Origin: Verrucomicrobiales bacterium | Lineage (GTDB): Bacteria > Verrucomicrobiota > Verrucomicrobiia > Limisphaerales > CAIMTB01 | Reading direction: 5' to 3' | Length of the DNA: 64,000 nt | Assembly (NCBI GenBank): GCA_016795425.1 | Contig: JAEUHG010000282.1 | Location: forward strand, 35,462 to 99,461 | In this document: positions 45,293 to 54,543 of the stretch, piece after piece | How the letters are laid out: each line of letters starts with the position of its first letter | Position numbering within the stretch: the stretch's first letter is position 1 | The notes under the pieces: model-generated | The model's database searches: none | What the model saw: only the letters and a program-made list of their open reading frames with translations | Told to the model about the DNA's origin: nothing | Made by a program: the position numbers and the translations under genes

Positions 45293-46788
45293 GCCGTCCG
45301 ACGCAACGCTACCGGGAGAATCTTCATTTCGTTCCGGTACTTGGCCACCGTGCGCCGCGCAATCTTGATGCCGCGCTCCTTCAGCTTCGCCTCAATCTGG
45401 TCGTCCGTCAGCGGATGCGCCGGATCCTCGGATTTCACCATCTCCGCGATCAATTCCTTCACACCGGTGCTCGCCACGGCGCCCCCGTCCGACGTCGCCA
45501 CCCCGCTGGTGAACAAGGCCCGCAGTTCCAACACCCCCTGCGGCGTGTTCATGTATTTGCCCGCCACCGCCCGACTCACCGTCGTCTCGTGAACTCCCAC
45601 GGCTTCCGCGACCTGCGCCATGGTCATCGGTTTCAAGTGGGCGCGGCCGCGATCGAAGAAATCATGCTGACGCCGCACCACCTCCTCGGCGATCCGCTTG
45701 ATGGTCTGTTCGCGCTGGTCCAAGCAGCGAATCAGGAACTTCCCGGCCCGCATCTTATCACGCAGATACTCACGAACCTCCGGATCGCTATTCGCCTGGG
45801 TCAGGAGATCCTTGTACGCGTGGCTGATCCTCAGCCGAGGCAACGGTTCGTCGCGCAACGACACCTGGAATCCCGTCTCCGTCCGCGTCACCTCGATCTC
45901 CGGCAAAACATAGTCCGGCTCCGTGGGGGACAACTCCAGACCCGGTCGCGGACGCAGCTTTCCGATGTTCTCCGCCGCATCCTGAATCTCATCCGGGTAA
46001 ACCTCCAAGGCGTCGGCGATGTCCTGGTAGCGCCGGCGCCCAAGGGCGTCCAAATGGTCGTGAACCACCTTGTACTCGATGGATTCCTTTTTTCCCGCAC
46101 GTTCCAACTGAAGCAGGAGGCACTCACGAAGATCACGCGCCGCAATGCCCGCCGGATCCAGCGATTGAACCGCCTTTAAGGCCTCCTCGAGCTTCTCGAC
46201 CGGGAGATCGTTGGTCTGCGCCAGCGTGCTCAGCGGGGTTCGCAGGTAGCCCTCCTCGGTGAGGTTCCCGATGATCAACTCGGCAAACGGTACCAATTCC
46301 TCGGCGACCGACGAAAACCTCAGCTGCTCCGACAACTCCGCGCGCAACGAAGTCGGTTGCGTCAGGCTGTCGAAAAGGAACTGACGCTTCTCGTCGTCCA
46401 CGTCCGATTGGCGCAAAGGCACGTTGGTCTGCGAGAAATGATCGCGCCACTCCTGATCCAACTGGGTCAGCTGCTCGAGCTTCGCCTGAAAATCATCCAC
46501 CGCTGCCGCATCGGGCTTCTCGGTGGCCGGATCAAACAGAACATCACTGGGCGGTTCGCTCGGATCCAGCGAAGGCCCTTCCGCTTCACCTCCACCGCCT
46601 TCCGATTCCGACGCGGGCCGCTCCCCGACTGGAATCTCCTCCAGCACCGGATTCTGGGCCATCTCCTGTTCCACCAGATTCCGCAGTTCTAATACAGGCG
46701 CCTGCAGCAGTGCGAGCGACTGCTGCATCTGGGGCGACAGCACCTGCTGAAGCGCAAGCCCCTGGCTGAGTTGCATGCCTTGCGCCAT
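45289..46788 (-). CDS. rpoN: RNA polymerase sigma-54 factor
   Basis: A 499-residue alternative sigma factor. The N-terminal activator-interacting region is Gln/Leu-rich (LSQGLALQQVLSPQMQQSL, ALLQAPVLELRNLVEQEM). An acidic linker (about 55-120) precedes the core-binding domain. The DNA-binding domain has the helix-turn-helix VAEAVGVHETTVSRAVAGKY and ends with the RpoN box ARRTVAKYRNE, which reads the -24 element. The start follows lplA by 60 bp; a hairpin lies in that gap. It implies that some promoters in this genome are -24/-12 type, but none was found with confidence in this window. Confidence 0.96.
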   Translation of the reverse strand: MAQGMQLSQGLALQQVLSPQMQQSLALLQAPVLELRNLVEQEMAQNPVLEEIPVGERPASESEGGGGEAEGPSLDPSEPPSDVLFDPATEKPDAAAVDDFQAKLEQLTQLDQEWRDHFSQTNVPLRQSDVDDEKRQFLFDSLTQPTSLRAELSEQLRFSSVAEELVPFAELIIGNLTEEGYLRTPLSTLAQTNDLPVEKLEEALKAVQSLDPAGIAARDLRECLLLQLERAGKKESIEYKVVHDHLDALGRRRYQDIADALEVYPDEIQDAAENIGKLRPRPGLELSPTEPDYVLPEIEVTRTETGFQVSLRDEPLPRLRISHAYKDLLTQANSDPEVREYLRDKMRAGKFLIRCLDQREQTIKRIAEEVVRRQHDFFDRGRAHLKPMTMAQVAEAVGVHETTVSRAVAGKYMNTPQGVLELRALFTSGVATSDGGAVASTGVKELIAEMVKSEDPAHPLTDDQIEAKLKERGIKIARRTVAKYRNEMKILPVALRRTA

Positions 46789-46815
46789 GTCCGGAGGGGA
46801 CGATGCGCTGGGTCG

Positions 46816-46832
46816 AGGCTTGGCTCAAGCCT
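46816..46832. terminator. Hairpin between lplA and rpoN
   Basis: A perfect 7-bp stem, aggcttg and caagcct, with a gct loop, lies in the 60 bp between the lplA stop and the rpoN start. Read on the minus strand there is no T-run after it, so it may attenuate readthrough or act at the 5' end of the rpoN message. On the plus strand a ttttt follows 14 bases later, but no plus-strand gene ends here. Confidence 0.3.
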
Positions 46833-46848
46833 TGGACCACAGCGGTTT

Positions 46849-47598
46849 TTACCTTCGGTTGTTCCAATCGGACCGTTCGTAACGTTCGTTAACCAAGTTC
46901 CTTACCCGATCCTCCAAGGTTCCCCGAAACGGACGTTCGGCTCCCCACTCCGCCGCCAGCGCGGATTTCACCGTCGCCCCGGCCAGGGCGAGGTTCGTCA
47001 CAAACGCCGCATGCGCGCGACCCGCCCGGTAATCCGGTTCCATCGATGGAAATCGCAGGCAGCGGGAAATCACCGACAGATCAAAACTCAACAGGAGCGT
47101 CCCATGAAACAAGACCGATCGTGCCCGACGACGCTGTGAATTACCCGAAAACTTCAGCCCGTCCACCGTCAGATCGGTGTGTCCCTGCACCCTCACCTCC
47201 CGCGCCGTGACCGCCTGCATCGCCCGACGTTGACGCTCCATGATCCATCGATTGGTCCCGGTGACCGATTCCAACTCCAAAGCGACATGCGTGGGTAGGG
47301 CAATCGCGTACGCCAAACAACCAGGCCCGAGCACGACGGTTCCGCCGCCGCTAACGCGGCGCAAGACGGGAACACCCGCGTCGGCGCAGGCACTGACGTT
47401 GACCTCACTCTCGACCTTGTTCCCATAACCGACGACCACGAACAATTCCGGTGATTCGTAGAATCTCAGGACCCCTTCCGTCCCGCCACAGGACTCTGCG
47501 TGGGTATCCACCCAATCCAACAGGGCCTCGTCGCACGCCAGATTCTCGGCGGGGGTTGGGTAGGTCAGGTCGAGAAGGTCCATGTCGATTGTTGTCAT
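46849..47598 (-). CDS. Lipoate-protein ligase A family protein
   Basis: A 249-residue member of the lipoate/biotin ligase superfamily. It carries NLACDEALLDWVD, VVVGYGNKVESEVN and the conserved glycine loop PVLRRVSGGGTVVLGPG. The substrate-binding lysine is in TDLTVDGLKFSGNSQ, with LLLSFDLSVISRCLR following. It probably attaches lipoate, or transfers octanoate, to E2 or H proteins. The C-terminal accessory domain of classical LplA is short or absent, so ligase and transferase roles cannot be separated by sequence alone. It is upstream of rpoN in the same direction with 60 bp between. Confidence 0.87.
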   Translation of the reverse strand: MTTIDMDLLDLTYPTPAENLACDEALLDWVDTHAESCGGTEGVLRFYESPELFVVVGYGNKVESEVNVSACADAGVPVLRRVSGGGTVVLGPGCLAYAIALPTHVALELESVTGTNRWIMERQRRAMQAVTAREVRVQGHTDLTVDGLKFSGNSQRRRARSVLFHGTLLLSFDLSVISRCLRFPSMEPDYRAGRAHAAFVTNLALAGATVKSALAAEWGAERPFRGTLEDRVRNLVNERYERSDWNNRR

Positions 47599-47704
47599 CG
47601 GCGACCGAACCGCAGTCGCTGTTCCGCCGCCAATCTCCCGAAACCCGCCACAATTGGCCAGCTACCCCAGCGACGAATCGAGGCATCCCAACTCGATCCA
47701 ACAC

Positions 47705-47764
47705 GTCTGTCCCGGTATCCAAAACCGTCCATTCGCCAAGACGGTCGATTGGCCCAAGGAATTG
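47705..47764. repeat. 60-bp intergenic repeat, copy A
   Basis: The sequence starts gtctgtcccggtatccaaaa and continues ccgtccattcgccaagac, ending with aaggaattg. It matches copy B at 47945-48006 with a few substitutions and a 2-bp length difference near the end. The reverse strand contains gaataccggg-type sequence in copy B (gataccggg here). The core gtcccggtat also appears shortened as gtccggtatt at 12711-12720, just before the 115-bp repeat, which hints at a shared family. Confidence 0.75.
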
Positions 47765-47823
47765 CGTGTCCCCCTATCCTGATCACGCCCACCGAAGACT
47801 TCAGGCGTGGAGTGAAGCAACAG

Positions 47824-47839
47824 GTCCGTCCCGGTATTC
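47824..47839. repeat. Partial copy of the 60-bp intergenic repeat
   Basis: The 16 bases gtccgtcccggtattc are identical to the start of copy B (47945-47960). After them the sequence diverges but repeats gatcccagtattctg, a degenerate echo of the same core. It lies between copies A and B, so the cluster is three units long. Confidence 0.6.
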
Positions 47840-47944
47840 TGATCCCAGTATTCTGCACTGATCCCGAGCCGCCCCCCCAAGGCATCGACCGACCCCTGTA
47901 TTGATTCGCCCGACCGCCGGCTGAGCCCGACCTGGTTGCCATAG

Positions 47945-48006
47945 GTCCGTCCCGGTATTCAAAACCGTCCATCCGCCAAGACTGTCGATCGGGTTTCAAG
48001 GAATTG
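47945..48006. repeat. 62-bp intergenic repeat, copy B
   Basis: It begins gtccgtcccggtattcaaaa and continues with ccgtccatccgccaagac, ending aaggaattg. Compared with copy A it has substitutions at single positions and two extra bases before the final aaggaattg. It ends 85 bp upstream of the chosen start codon of the beta-helix gene, so it could lie in that gene's promoter or leader. Confidence 0.75.
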
Positions 48007-48091
48007 TTACGACTCCAAAGACCCTGGCTTGCCAGACTTCCAAACCATGCGATTTTGGCGCCACCCAATGGTGGTGAAGGACGCCTGTCCT

Positions 48092-50212
48092 ATGCCTTCT
48101 GAACAATTCCCCAGCCTGAGGGTGCCCGGTGAGTCCCTAAAACTCCGCTCTCCCAATCGCCGCAGCCTCGCTCGTTGTTCGGCACGCCGAACCTCCTTGG
48201 GCCTTTCTGTTCCCCTGACCCTCACGATCTTCCTTCTCCTCGCATCTCGGTCCGCGCCATCCGTGACGGTGTCGGTCTGTGACGAAAACTCCCTGCGTAC
48301 CGCCATTGCCGGTACCGCCGACCAGATTCACTTCGAATGCGACGGGATCATCAAGCTGTCCGCTCCCCTGGTCATCTCACGAACTCTCAGCCTTGATGCC
48401 ACCGGGCGCCGCGTGACACTCGACGGAAACGGGACCAATCGTCTGTTCGTGGTCGCCACGAATGTGACCGTTCAACTGAAGGGTCTCACCTGCATCCACG
48501 GGCAGGGGGAGTTCGGAGGCGCCATCTGGAACCAAGGCGGCCAACTCACCTTGGAGAACTGCCGCCTCGATTGGAATGAATCCATCGGCGGGACCGACGG
48601 ATCGGTCAATTCCCGAGGCGGCGCCATTTTCTCAATGGGCGGGAGCCTCTCGATCTTTGGCAGCTCCCTCTCCTCCAACACCTGCAGTGGCTCAAAGCCA
48701 GTGACCTTGGATTCGACCATTGACGCCTTCGGAGGCGCTATCGCGGTCGACGGCACCCCGTTGCGACTGGAAAACACACGCCTCGTTCGGAACCGATGTG
48801 TCGGCGGAATGGTGAGCGGATTTTGGACCACGCAGGGAAGCGCAAGGGGCGGGGCGCTATCGCTCACCAATGCAGACGCCACTTTGATCGGCTGTGCTTT
48901 CCTATCGAATTCCGTCGATTACCCCTACCTCGAACTAAATTATGTCCAAGCAGCGGGTCCCAGCCAGGGCGGAGCCCTCATCCATTTGGGCAAAGGGAAT
49001 TTGAACCTCACCGCAACGACCTTCGATCAAAACACCGCGTTGGGCCCGAGTGGCGGACGAAACGGCGCGAACGGACCCGGGGAAGGTGGTGCGATCTATG
49101 CCGAGACCCCGGTCACCGCGGAGAATTGTCGTTTCACCCGCAACTACGTCCGAGGCGGCGGTGGCGGATTGGGACAGGCCTCGGACAGTGCCGGTGGAGC
49201 CCTCTACCTCACCAAGTCTTCGCGTCTACAGGCCTGCTTCCTGGAAGCCAATAATGCCGAACCCGGTGCCGGGTGTTTGTGTGGGCTTCAAGGCGCCGCG
49301 CGCAACGGAACAGCGCGTGGCGGAGCCGTCTTTGCGTCGGCTTCCCTCGATGTCTTCAACTGCTCGTTCTACTCCAATCGGGTCCACCTGCTGAGTGTCC
49401 CCAACTACGGCGGTATCATTCCAGTGCCCAACGCGAATATGGGTGGCGCCCTCTACGCCACTCGCGGCGCCCAGATCGTGAACTCAACCTTCCTGCTCAA
49501 CCAGGCGATCGCGCAATCAGCGGTTATTAGCACGGGCCGCCTCGAAGGCCCCACCCGTGGCGCCGCTATCGTCGTCGCCGGCGGCCTCCTATCCCTCACG
49601 TCGTCGACTTTCGCCACCAATTTCACCCTCTTCGCCACCAACGAAGTGACTCCGGCCGTCACCCTGCTGGCTCCCTCAACAGGTCGACTGGCCGCAGTCC
49701 TGCTGTCGGGCAATATCCCAAGTAATATTCTGGGATCCTTTGTGGATCTCGGCAGCAATCTAAGCTCCGATGCTAGCGCCGGCTTTACGAATACCACCAG
49801 CCTTACCTCGATCGACGCGAAACTCGGTTCACCGAGCCGAACCGCCCTGGGCGTCGTCCTCCCCCTACAGGCCGAGAGTCCCGCCCGCGACGCCGCGACG
49901 GCCGACCTGACGCCCGACATGGACGAACTCGGAAATCCACGTCCCATCGGCATACGCTCGGATATCGGATCTCTGGAAACTCAATACCCACCGTCGATCG
50001 CCGTCTCCACCAGCAGGTCGGTCGAAGGTGTGTTTGTCGTCGGCGCGAACCAAATACATTCGATTCAATTCACCGGAGACTTCATCCGTTGGAATTCCCT
50101 GGTTAATCGGCAGGCGGACGCCACCGGGCGCATCACCTTTTCGGACCCTCTCTCAGCGGAGACGCCGTGGCGATTCTACCGAACGCAACGCGCGGCTCGG
50201 GTCGCCCCTTGA
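48092..50212 (+). CDS. Secreted parallel beta-helix (Pmp/adhesin-like) protein
   Basis: A 706-residue exported protein. A membrane-type signal lies in SVPLTLTIFLLLASRSAPS after an unusually long basic N-region. From about residue 75 to 540 it is built of short right-handed beta-helix rungs with recurrent GGAI/GGAL turns (GQGEFGGAIWNQGG, NSRGGAIFSMGG, GPGEGGAIYAET, ARGGAVFASASL), as in polymorphic outer-membrane proteins and pectate-lyase-like folds. A C-terminal beta-sandwich (GANQIHSIQFTGDFIRWNSL to PWRFYRTQ) is common in verrucomicrobial secreted proteins. I chose the ATG with GAAGGA ten bases upstream; in-frame ATGs at 48029, 48047 and 48068 are alternatives. No catalytic residues were recognised. 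Confidence 0.75.
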   Translation: MPSEQFPSLRVPGESLKLRSPNRRSLARCSARRTSLGLSVPLTLTIFLLLASRSAPSVTVSVCDENSLRTAIAGTADQIHFECDGIIKLSAPLVISRTLSLDATGRRVTLDGNGTNRLFVVATNVTVQLKGLTCIHGQGEFGGAIWNQGGQLTLENCRLDWNESIGGTDGSVNSRGGAIFSMGGSLSIFGSSLSSNTCSGSKPVTLDSTIDAFGGAIAVDGTPLRLENTRLVRNRCVGGMVSGFWTTQGSARGGALSLTNADATLIGCAFLSNSVDYPYLELNYVQAAGPSQGGALIHLGKGNLNLTATTFDQNTALGPSGGRNGANGPGEGGAIYAETPVTAENCRFTRNYVRGGGGGLGQASDSAGGALYLTKSSRLQACFLEANNAEPGAGCLCGLQGAARNGTARGGAVFASASLDVFNCSFYSNRVHLLSVPNYGGIIPVPNANMGGALYATRGAQIVNSTFLLNQAIAQSAVISTGRLEGPTRGAAIVVAGGLLSLTSSTFATNFTLFATNEVTPAVTLLAPSTGRLAAVLLSGNIPSNILGSFVDLGSNLSSDASAGFTNTTSLTSIDAKLGSPSRTALGVVLPLQAESPARDAATADLTPDMDELGNPRPIGIRSDIGSLETQYPPSIAVSTSRSVEGVFVVGANQIHSIQFTGDFIRWNSLVNRQADATGRITFSDPLSAETPWRFYRTQRAARVAP

Positions 50213-50281
50213 TCCCTAGCTTCGGCTCTCAGCGTCTCGTTCCTTGCCGTCCCCGCCGCGGATGCGTTCACTGAGCGGGTC

Positions 50282-53044
50282 ATGGCGACGCCGCACCGCA
50301 TCTTTCCTTCGTCGGTTCGCACCCCTGGTGGAAAACACCTCCGGTGGCTGTTCCTTTCACTCCTGCTCGCCGCAGCAGAAAAGCCAATCGCCACCTCATC
50401 CATCGCCGCCGACACCGAGACCGTGGGTCGAAAGGACGGCCATCGCACCGTCCTTCCTGTTCATCAGACGGTCACGCCGCGCGGCACCCAGATCGATCTG
50501 CCTGGACTGCGCCCCCAGGCCGCAGCGCTCTCACCCGACGGCCGCCAGCTCGCCGTTTCGGGCAAAACCAGTGAATTGATTCTCATCGATCCCGCGAATG
50601 GTGAGATCCGACAGCGCATTCAACTGCCTTCAGAAAAACAGAACGAGCCACTCCCGCCGGTTCCATCGCCCAACATCCTTAAACCGGATACCGAAGGCCA
50701 ACTCAGTTACACCGGCCTGATCTTCTCCCATGACGGTCGCCGGATCTTCCTCAGCAATGTCAACGGGAGCATCAAAGTGTTCACGGTCGACACCGACGAT
50801 GCCCGAACCGTGCGTGCCTCCCACTCCATCGCGCTCCCGGATGCCAAAGCCCCGCGGCGCAAGGAGGAGATCCCCGCCGGTCTCGCCCTCAGCGCCGACG
50901 ACCGACGGCTGTATGTCTGTGGCAACCTCTCCAACCGCTTGCTCGAGATCGACACCACCACCGGACTCGTCCTCCGCACCTTCGAGGTCGGGGTGGCTCC
51001 CTTCGACGTCGTTCTCCAGGGCGACTTCGCCTTCGTCAGCAACTGGGGTGGACGCCGCCCGAATCCTGGCGACCTCGTGGGACCGGCCGGGCGCGGAACC
51101 GAGGTGCGCGTCGATCCCGTCCGCCAGATCGCCAGCGAAGGCTCGGTCTCCATCGTGCCTCTCCTGGCCGCATCCTCGGGTCTGCCCGCCAAGGAGGTCC
51201 TGACCGGCCTCCATGCCTCCGCCTTGGCCCTCTCGCCCAACGGCCGGTGGGTGGCCTGCGCCAACGCCGGATCAGACAATGTCAGTGTCATCGACACCCG
51301 GAAGCTGTCGCTGGCCGAGACCATCTGGGTGAAGAGCAAGCCGAGCGACCTCTTCGGCGCTTCGCCCAATGCCCTCGCCTTCGCCCCCGATGGGAAGACC
51401 TTGTACGTGGCCAACGGAACTCAAAACGCCATTGCCGTTGTTGAATTCCGCCCCGACAGCCGCCGTTCAAAACTGCAAGGCCTCATCCCTGTCGGCTGGT
51501 TCCCCGGTGCCATCGCCTTTGACGCAGCTCGACGGCAATTGTGCGTCGCCAATATCAAAGGCCACGCCGCCATTCCCAAAGTCTACAAGGAGTCGTCCTC
51601 CCCCGATGCCAAGGGCTTCAATTCGCATCACTACAGCGGTTCGGTTTCTCTCGTGCCGCTCCCCCGGCGCCGCGAGTTGCCGGAACTCTCTCAAACGGTT
51701 TATGACAATTATCGCCGCGAACGAATCGCCGATAGCCTCCAAAAACCTCGACCCAATCAACCACCACGCGCCATCCCCGAGCGCATTGGTGAACCAAGCC
51801 TCATCCGCCACGTCGTCTACATCATCAAAGAGAACCGCACTTTCGACCAGGTTCTCGGTGACATTCCGGGCGCCAACGGCGACCCGCGCCTCTGCATTTT
51901 TGGCGAAAACGTGACCCCCAACCAGCACAAGCTGGTCCGCGAGTTTACCCTGCTCGACAACACCTATTGCGCCGGAATTCTAAGCGCCGACGGTCACCAA
52001 TGGAGCACCACCGCCTTCGGTACGGACTACCTTGAACGTTCCTTCGCCGGGTGGCCGCGCAGTTATCCCGATGGGATGGGCGAAGATGAAAACGACGCGC
52101 TCGCCTATTCCCCCGCGGGCTTCATCTGGGACAACGCCCTGAAGCATCGCGTCAGCATTCGGAATTACGGGGAATTCATGGCTCCGAACATTCGCTGGCG
52201 CGACGGTCGCAAAGGAACGCCGGATTTCCTGGCCTGTTACCGCACCTGGAAGGGCGAATCGCAGGAGGTCATTTTCGAAAGCTATCCCATGGTGGAAACC
52301 ATCCGCGCCTTCTCTCCCTCAAACTACGTCGGCTGGGAAATGTCGGTACCCGACCAGTATCGCGCCGACTTCATCCTGCGCGAACTCAAGGAATTCGAAG
52401 CCAAGGGAGAATTCCCGCGGTTTGTCATCATCTGCCTGCCGAATGACCATACCAGCGGCACCAGCAAGAACTGTCCGACGCCCGCCGCCACGGTGGCGGA
52501 CAACGACCTCGCCTTCGGTCGGATCATCGAAGGACTGAGCCACAGCCGATTCTGGAACGACATGGCGATCTTTGCCATCGAGGACGATCCACAGAACGGA
52601 TTTGACCACGTCAGCGGCTATCGAACCACCGCCTACCTCGCCAGCCCCTACGCCAAGCGCGGCGCCGTCGTCAGCACCCACTACAACACCGTCAGCATGC
52701 TCCGCACCATGGAACAGATTCTCGGCATGCGACCCATGAACCAGTTCGACGCTTCGGCCACGCCCATGTTCGATGCCTTCACCGACACACCGGACTTTAC
52801 CCCGTTTCAATCGGTTGCCAGCCGGGTGGCGCTCGACCAAATGAACCCGGATCCCAAGGCCATGGTGGACCCGCAATTGCGTCGTGACGCCTTCGCGTCC
52901 GCCCGCATGAACTTCCGCCAGGTGGACCGCGCGCCCGAAGGTCTTCTCAACCGAGTCCTGTGGCGCGCCATGCGCGGTTCCAAAGAACCCTACCCCGAGT
53001 GGGCCATTACTCTCGTCGAGGACGACGACGAGGACGAGGAGTAG
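50282..53044 (+). CDS. YncE-like propeller / phosphoesterase fusion
   Basis: A 920-residue exported two-domain protein. A signal peptide is at about 19-38. Residues about 65-440 form a YVTN/YncE-type beta-propeller (LAVSGKTSELILIDPANGEI, LYVCGNLSNRLLEIDTTTG, WVACANAGSDNVSVIDTRK). From about 505 comes a phosphoesterase domain of the acid-phosphatase/phospholipase C superfamily, with HVVYIIKENRTFDQVLGDI, LLDNTYCAGILSADGHQWS and IFAIEDDPQNGFDHVSGYRT. This pairing is known in several phyla, with unknown substrate. The C-terminus is acidic (VEDDDEDEE), and the last 38 bp overlap the end of bioA on the other strand. Confidence 0.88.
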   Translation: MATPHRIFPSSVRTPGGKHLRWLFLSLLLAAAEKPIATSSIAADTETVGRKDGHRTVLPVHQTVTPRGTQIDLPGLRPQAAALSPDGRQLAVSGKTSELILIDPANGEIRQRIQLPSEKQNEPLPPVPSPNILKPDTEGQLSYTGLIFSHDGRRIFLSNVNGSIKVFTVDTDDARTVRASHSIALPDAKAPRRKEEIPAGLALSADDRRLYVCGNLSNRLLEIDTTTGLVLRTFEVGVAPFDVVLQGDFAFVSNWGGRRPNPGDLVGPAGRGTEVRVDPVRQIASEGSVSIVPLLAASSGLPAKEVLTGLHASALALSPNGRWVACANAGSDNVSVIDTRKLSLAETIWVKSKPSDLFGASPNALAFAPDGKTLYVANGTQNAIAVVEFRPDSRRSKLQGLIPVGWFPGAIAFDAARRQLCVANIKGHAAIPKVYKESSSPDAKGFNSHHYSGSVSLVPLPRRRELPELSQTVYDNYRRERIADSLQKPRPNQPPRAIPERIGEPSLIRHVVYIIKENRTFDQVLGDIPGANGDPRLCIFGENVTPNQHKLVREFTLLDNTYCAGILSADGHQWSTTAFGTDYLERSFAGWPRSYPDGMGEDENDALAYSPAGFIWDNALKHRVSIRNYGEFMAPNIRWRDGRKGTPDFLACYRTWKGESQEVIFESYPMVETIRAFSPSNYVGWEMSVPDQYRADFILRELKEFEAKGEFPRFVIICLPNDHTSGTSKNCPTPAATVADNDLAFGRIIEGLSHSRFWNDMAIFAIEDDPQNGFDHVSGYRTTAYLASPYAKRGAVVSTHYNTVSMLRTMEQILGMRPMNQFDASATPMFDAFTDTPDFTPFQSVASRVALDQMNPDPKAMVDPQLRRDAFASARMNFRQVDRAPEGLLNRVLWRAMRGSKEPYPEWAITLVEDDDEDEE

Positions 53045-54533
53045 GCTTGGGCCCTCCGACGGCGGACACCGCTCGTCTCACTCCGAGCACCTCGTCGATC
53101 GACTCAGCCAGGACCGCCACCATCGTCCGCAACTGCCGGACCGTCGTGCTGTAGGGCGGCATCAACACAATAACGCTGCCAACGGGCCGCGTCAGCACCC
53201 CGCGCCGGGCCATCGCTTCGCAAACCCGTATGCCCACGCGCTCCCGAAGATCGAACGATGCGCGCGTTGTCCAATCACGGACCAATTCAATCCCCGCCAC
53301 CAACCCCACTCGACGCACATCCCCCACCGCCGGCGAAGTCCACAGGTTCGCCAGCGCCTGATCGAACGCGTCCTCGAGCAGCCGTCGATGGTGGCGATGT
53401 GCGTCTGTTTCCAACGTGGCCAAACTCGCCAACGCTGCCGCCGCACCCACTTGGTTCCCGGTGAAACTGTGTCCGTGGAAGAACGTCTTGAACTCACTGT
53501 ACTCACCCAGAAAGGCGTCGAACACCTGCTGGGTCGTCAAGGTCGCCGCCATCGGCAGATAACCCCCGGTCAAACCCTTCGCCAGGCAAAGAAAATCCGG
53601 TTGAACCCCCTCGTGATGGCAGGCAAAGAGCGAATGCTTCTCCGTCGCACCGGTGCGGCCGAATCCCGTCATCACTTCATCGGCGACGAGCAGCGCCCCA
53701 TGACCCCGCGCAATCTCGGCTGTCTGTGCCAGCCAGCCGTCCGGCTGTGGAATCATCCCCGCTGCACCCTGCATCCGCGGCTCCACCACCCATGCTGTGT
53801 ACGGCCGCTTTTCGCGCGCCGCCTGGGTGAATGCCGATTCCACCTTGGCGACGCATTCCCAATGACAACGCCGGTAATGCCGAGCATCCGCACGCTCCGG
53901 CTCGGCCCGATTGAACGGACAGCGGTAACAATACGGCGCCATAACCGAGTCGGTGCGAAACAGGAGCCCTCGAAAGGCGGCGTGGAACAAATCGATGTGC
54001 CCCAACGCCACCGCCCCAATCGTGTCTCCGTGATAGGCTCCTTCCAAAGATAGAAACCGCGGCCGACGCAGTCCCCGTACACGGCGCCCGAACTCCCACG
54101 CCTGCTTCAACGCAACCTCCAACGCTGTCGAACCGTTGTCCGAGTAGAAGACCTTCTCCAAACGCGGCTGCCTGCCCTTCGCCGCAAGCCCCGATGTGGC
54201 CCTTAACCGCGCGTGACCGGGCAGCCCCCGATTCGCTTCTCGGACCAGCCGTGAAGCGAGCAGTGACGCCGGTTCATTGGCAAAACCCAATGCCGAACTG
54301 TGGGCAATGCGATTCAGCTGACGTCGGATGGCCATGTTGATCCCGCGATGCCCGTGGCCGTGAAGGTTGGTCCAGATGGTGGCGTTGCCATCCAGATACT
54401 CACGCCCATGGGCATCACGCAGCACGGAACCCCGACCATCGACAATGACGATCGGCTCGCGACGCATCCAATCCCGCATCTGCGTAAATGGATGCCAGAC
54501 GTATCGGCGATCGAGTCGAGCAAGGGGATGCAT
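53007..54533 (-). CDS. bioA: Adenosylmethionine-8-amino-7-oxononanoate aminotransferase
   Basis: A 508-residue PLP aminotransferase making 7,8-diaminononanoate for biotin synthesis. Diagnostic segments are YVWHPFTQMRDW, EYLDGNATIWTNLHGHGHRG, VFYSDNGSTALEVALKQAWE, EGAYHGDTIGAVALG and the PLP lysine in FLCLAKGLTGGYLPM. DEVMTGFGRTG carries the PLP-contacting Asp. It is longer than the usual 430-460 residues: an insert lies at about 130-145 (LAAKGRQPRLEK) and a basic tail PRPRRRPRRE overlaps the convergent gene. I chose the ATG giving MHPLARLDRR, 10 bp after bioF. Confidence 0.93.
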   Translation of the reverse strand: MHPLARLDRRYVWHPFTQMRDWMRREPIVIVDGRGSVLRDAHGREYLDGNATIWTNLHGHGHRGINMAIRRQLNRIAHSSALGFANEPASLLASRLVREANRGLPGHARLRATSGLAAKGRQPRLEKVFYSDNGSTALEVALKQAWEFGRRVRGLRRPRFLSLEGAYHGDTIGAVALGHIDLFHAAFRGLLFRTDSVMAPYCYRCPFNRAEPERADARHYRRCHWECVAKVESAFTQAAREKRPYTAWVVEPRMQGAAGMIPQPDGWLAQTAEIARGHGALLVADEVMTGFGRTGATEKHSLFACHHEGVQPDFLCLAKGLTGGYLPMAATLTTQQVFDAFLGEYSEFKTFFHGHSFTGNQVGAAAALASLATLETDAHRHHRRLLEDAFDQALANLWTSPAVGDVRRVGLVAGIELVRDWTTRASFDLRERVGIRVCEAMARRGVLTRPVGSVIVLMPPYSTTVRQLRTMVAVLAESIDEVLGVRRAVSAVGGPKPTPRPRRRPRRE

Positions 54534-54543
54534 GGTGGGTGGA

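Larger units (their letters stand above)
47599..48091. other. Intergenic region with dispersed short repeats
   Basis: About 490 bp between divergent lplA and the beta-helix gene. It contains two 60-62-bp repeats (47705-47764 and 47945-48006) and a 16-base partial copy (47824-47839). Open frames on the minus strand across this region look like products of the repeats, with internal in-frame stops in alternative phases, and are not annotated. Promoters for both neighbours should lie here but were not identified. Confidence 0.6.
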
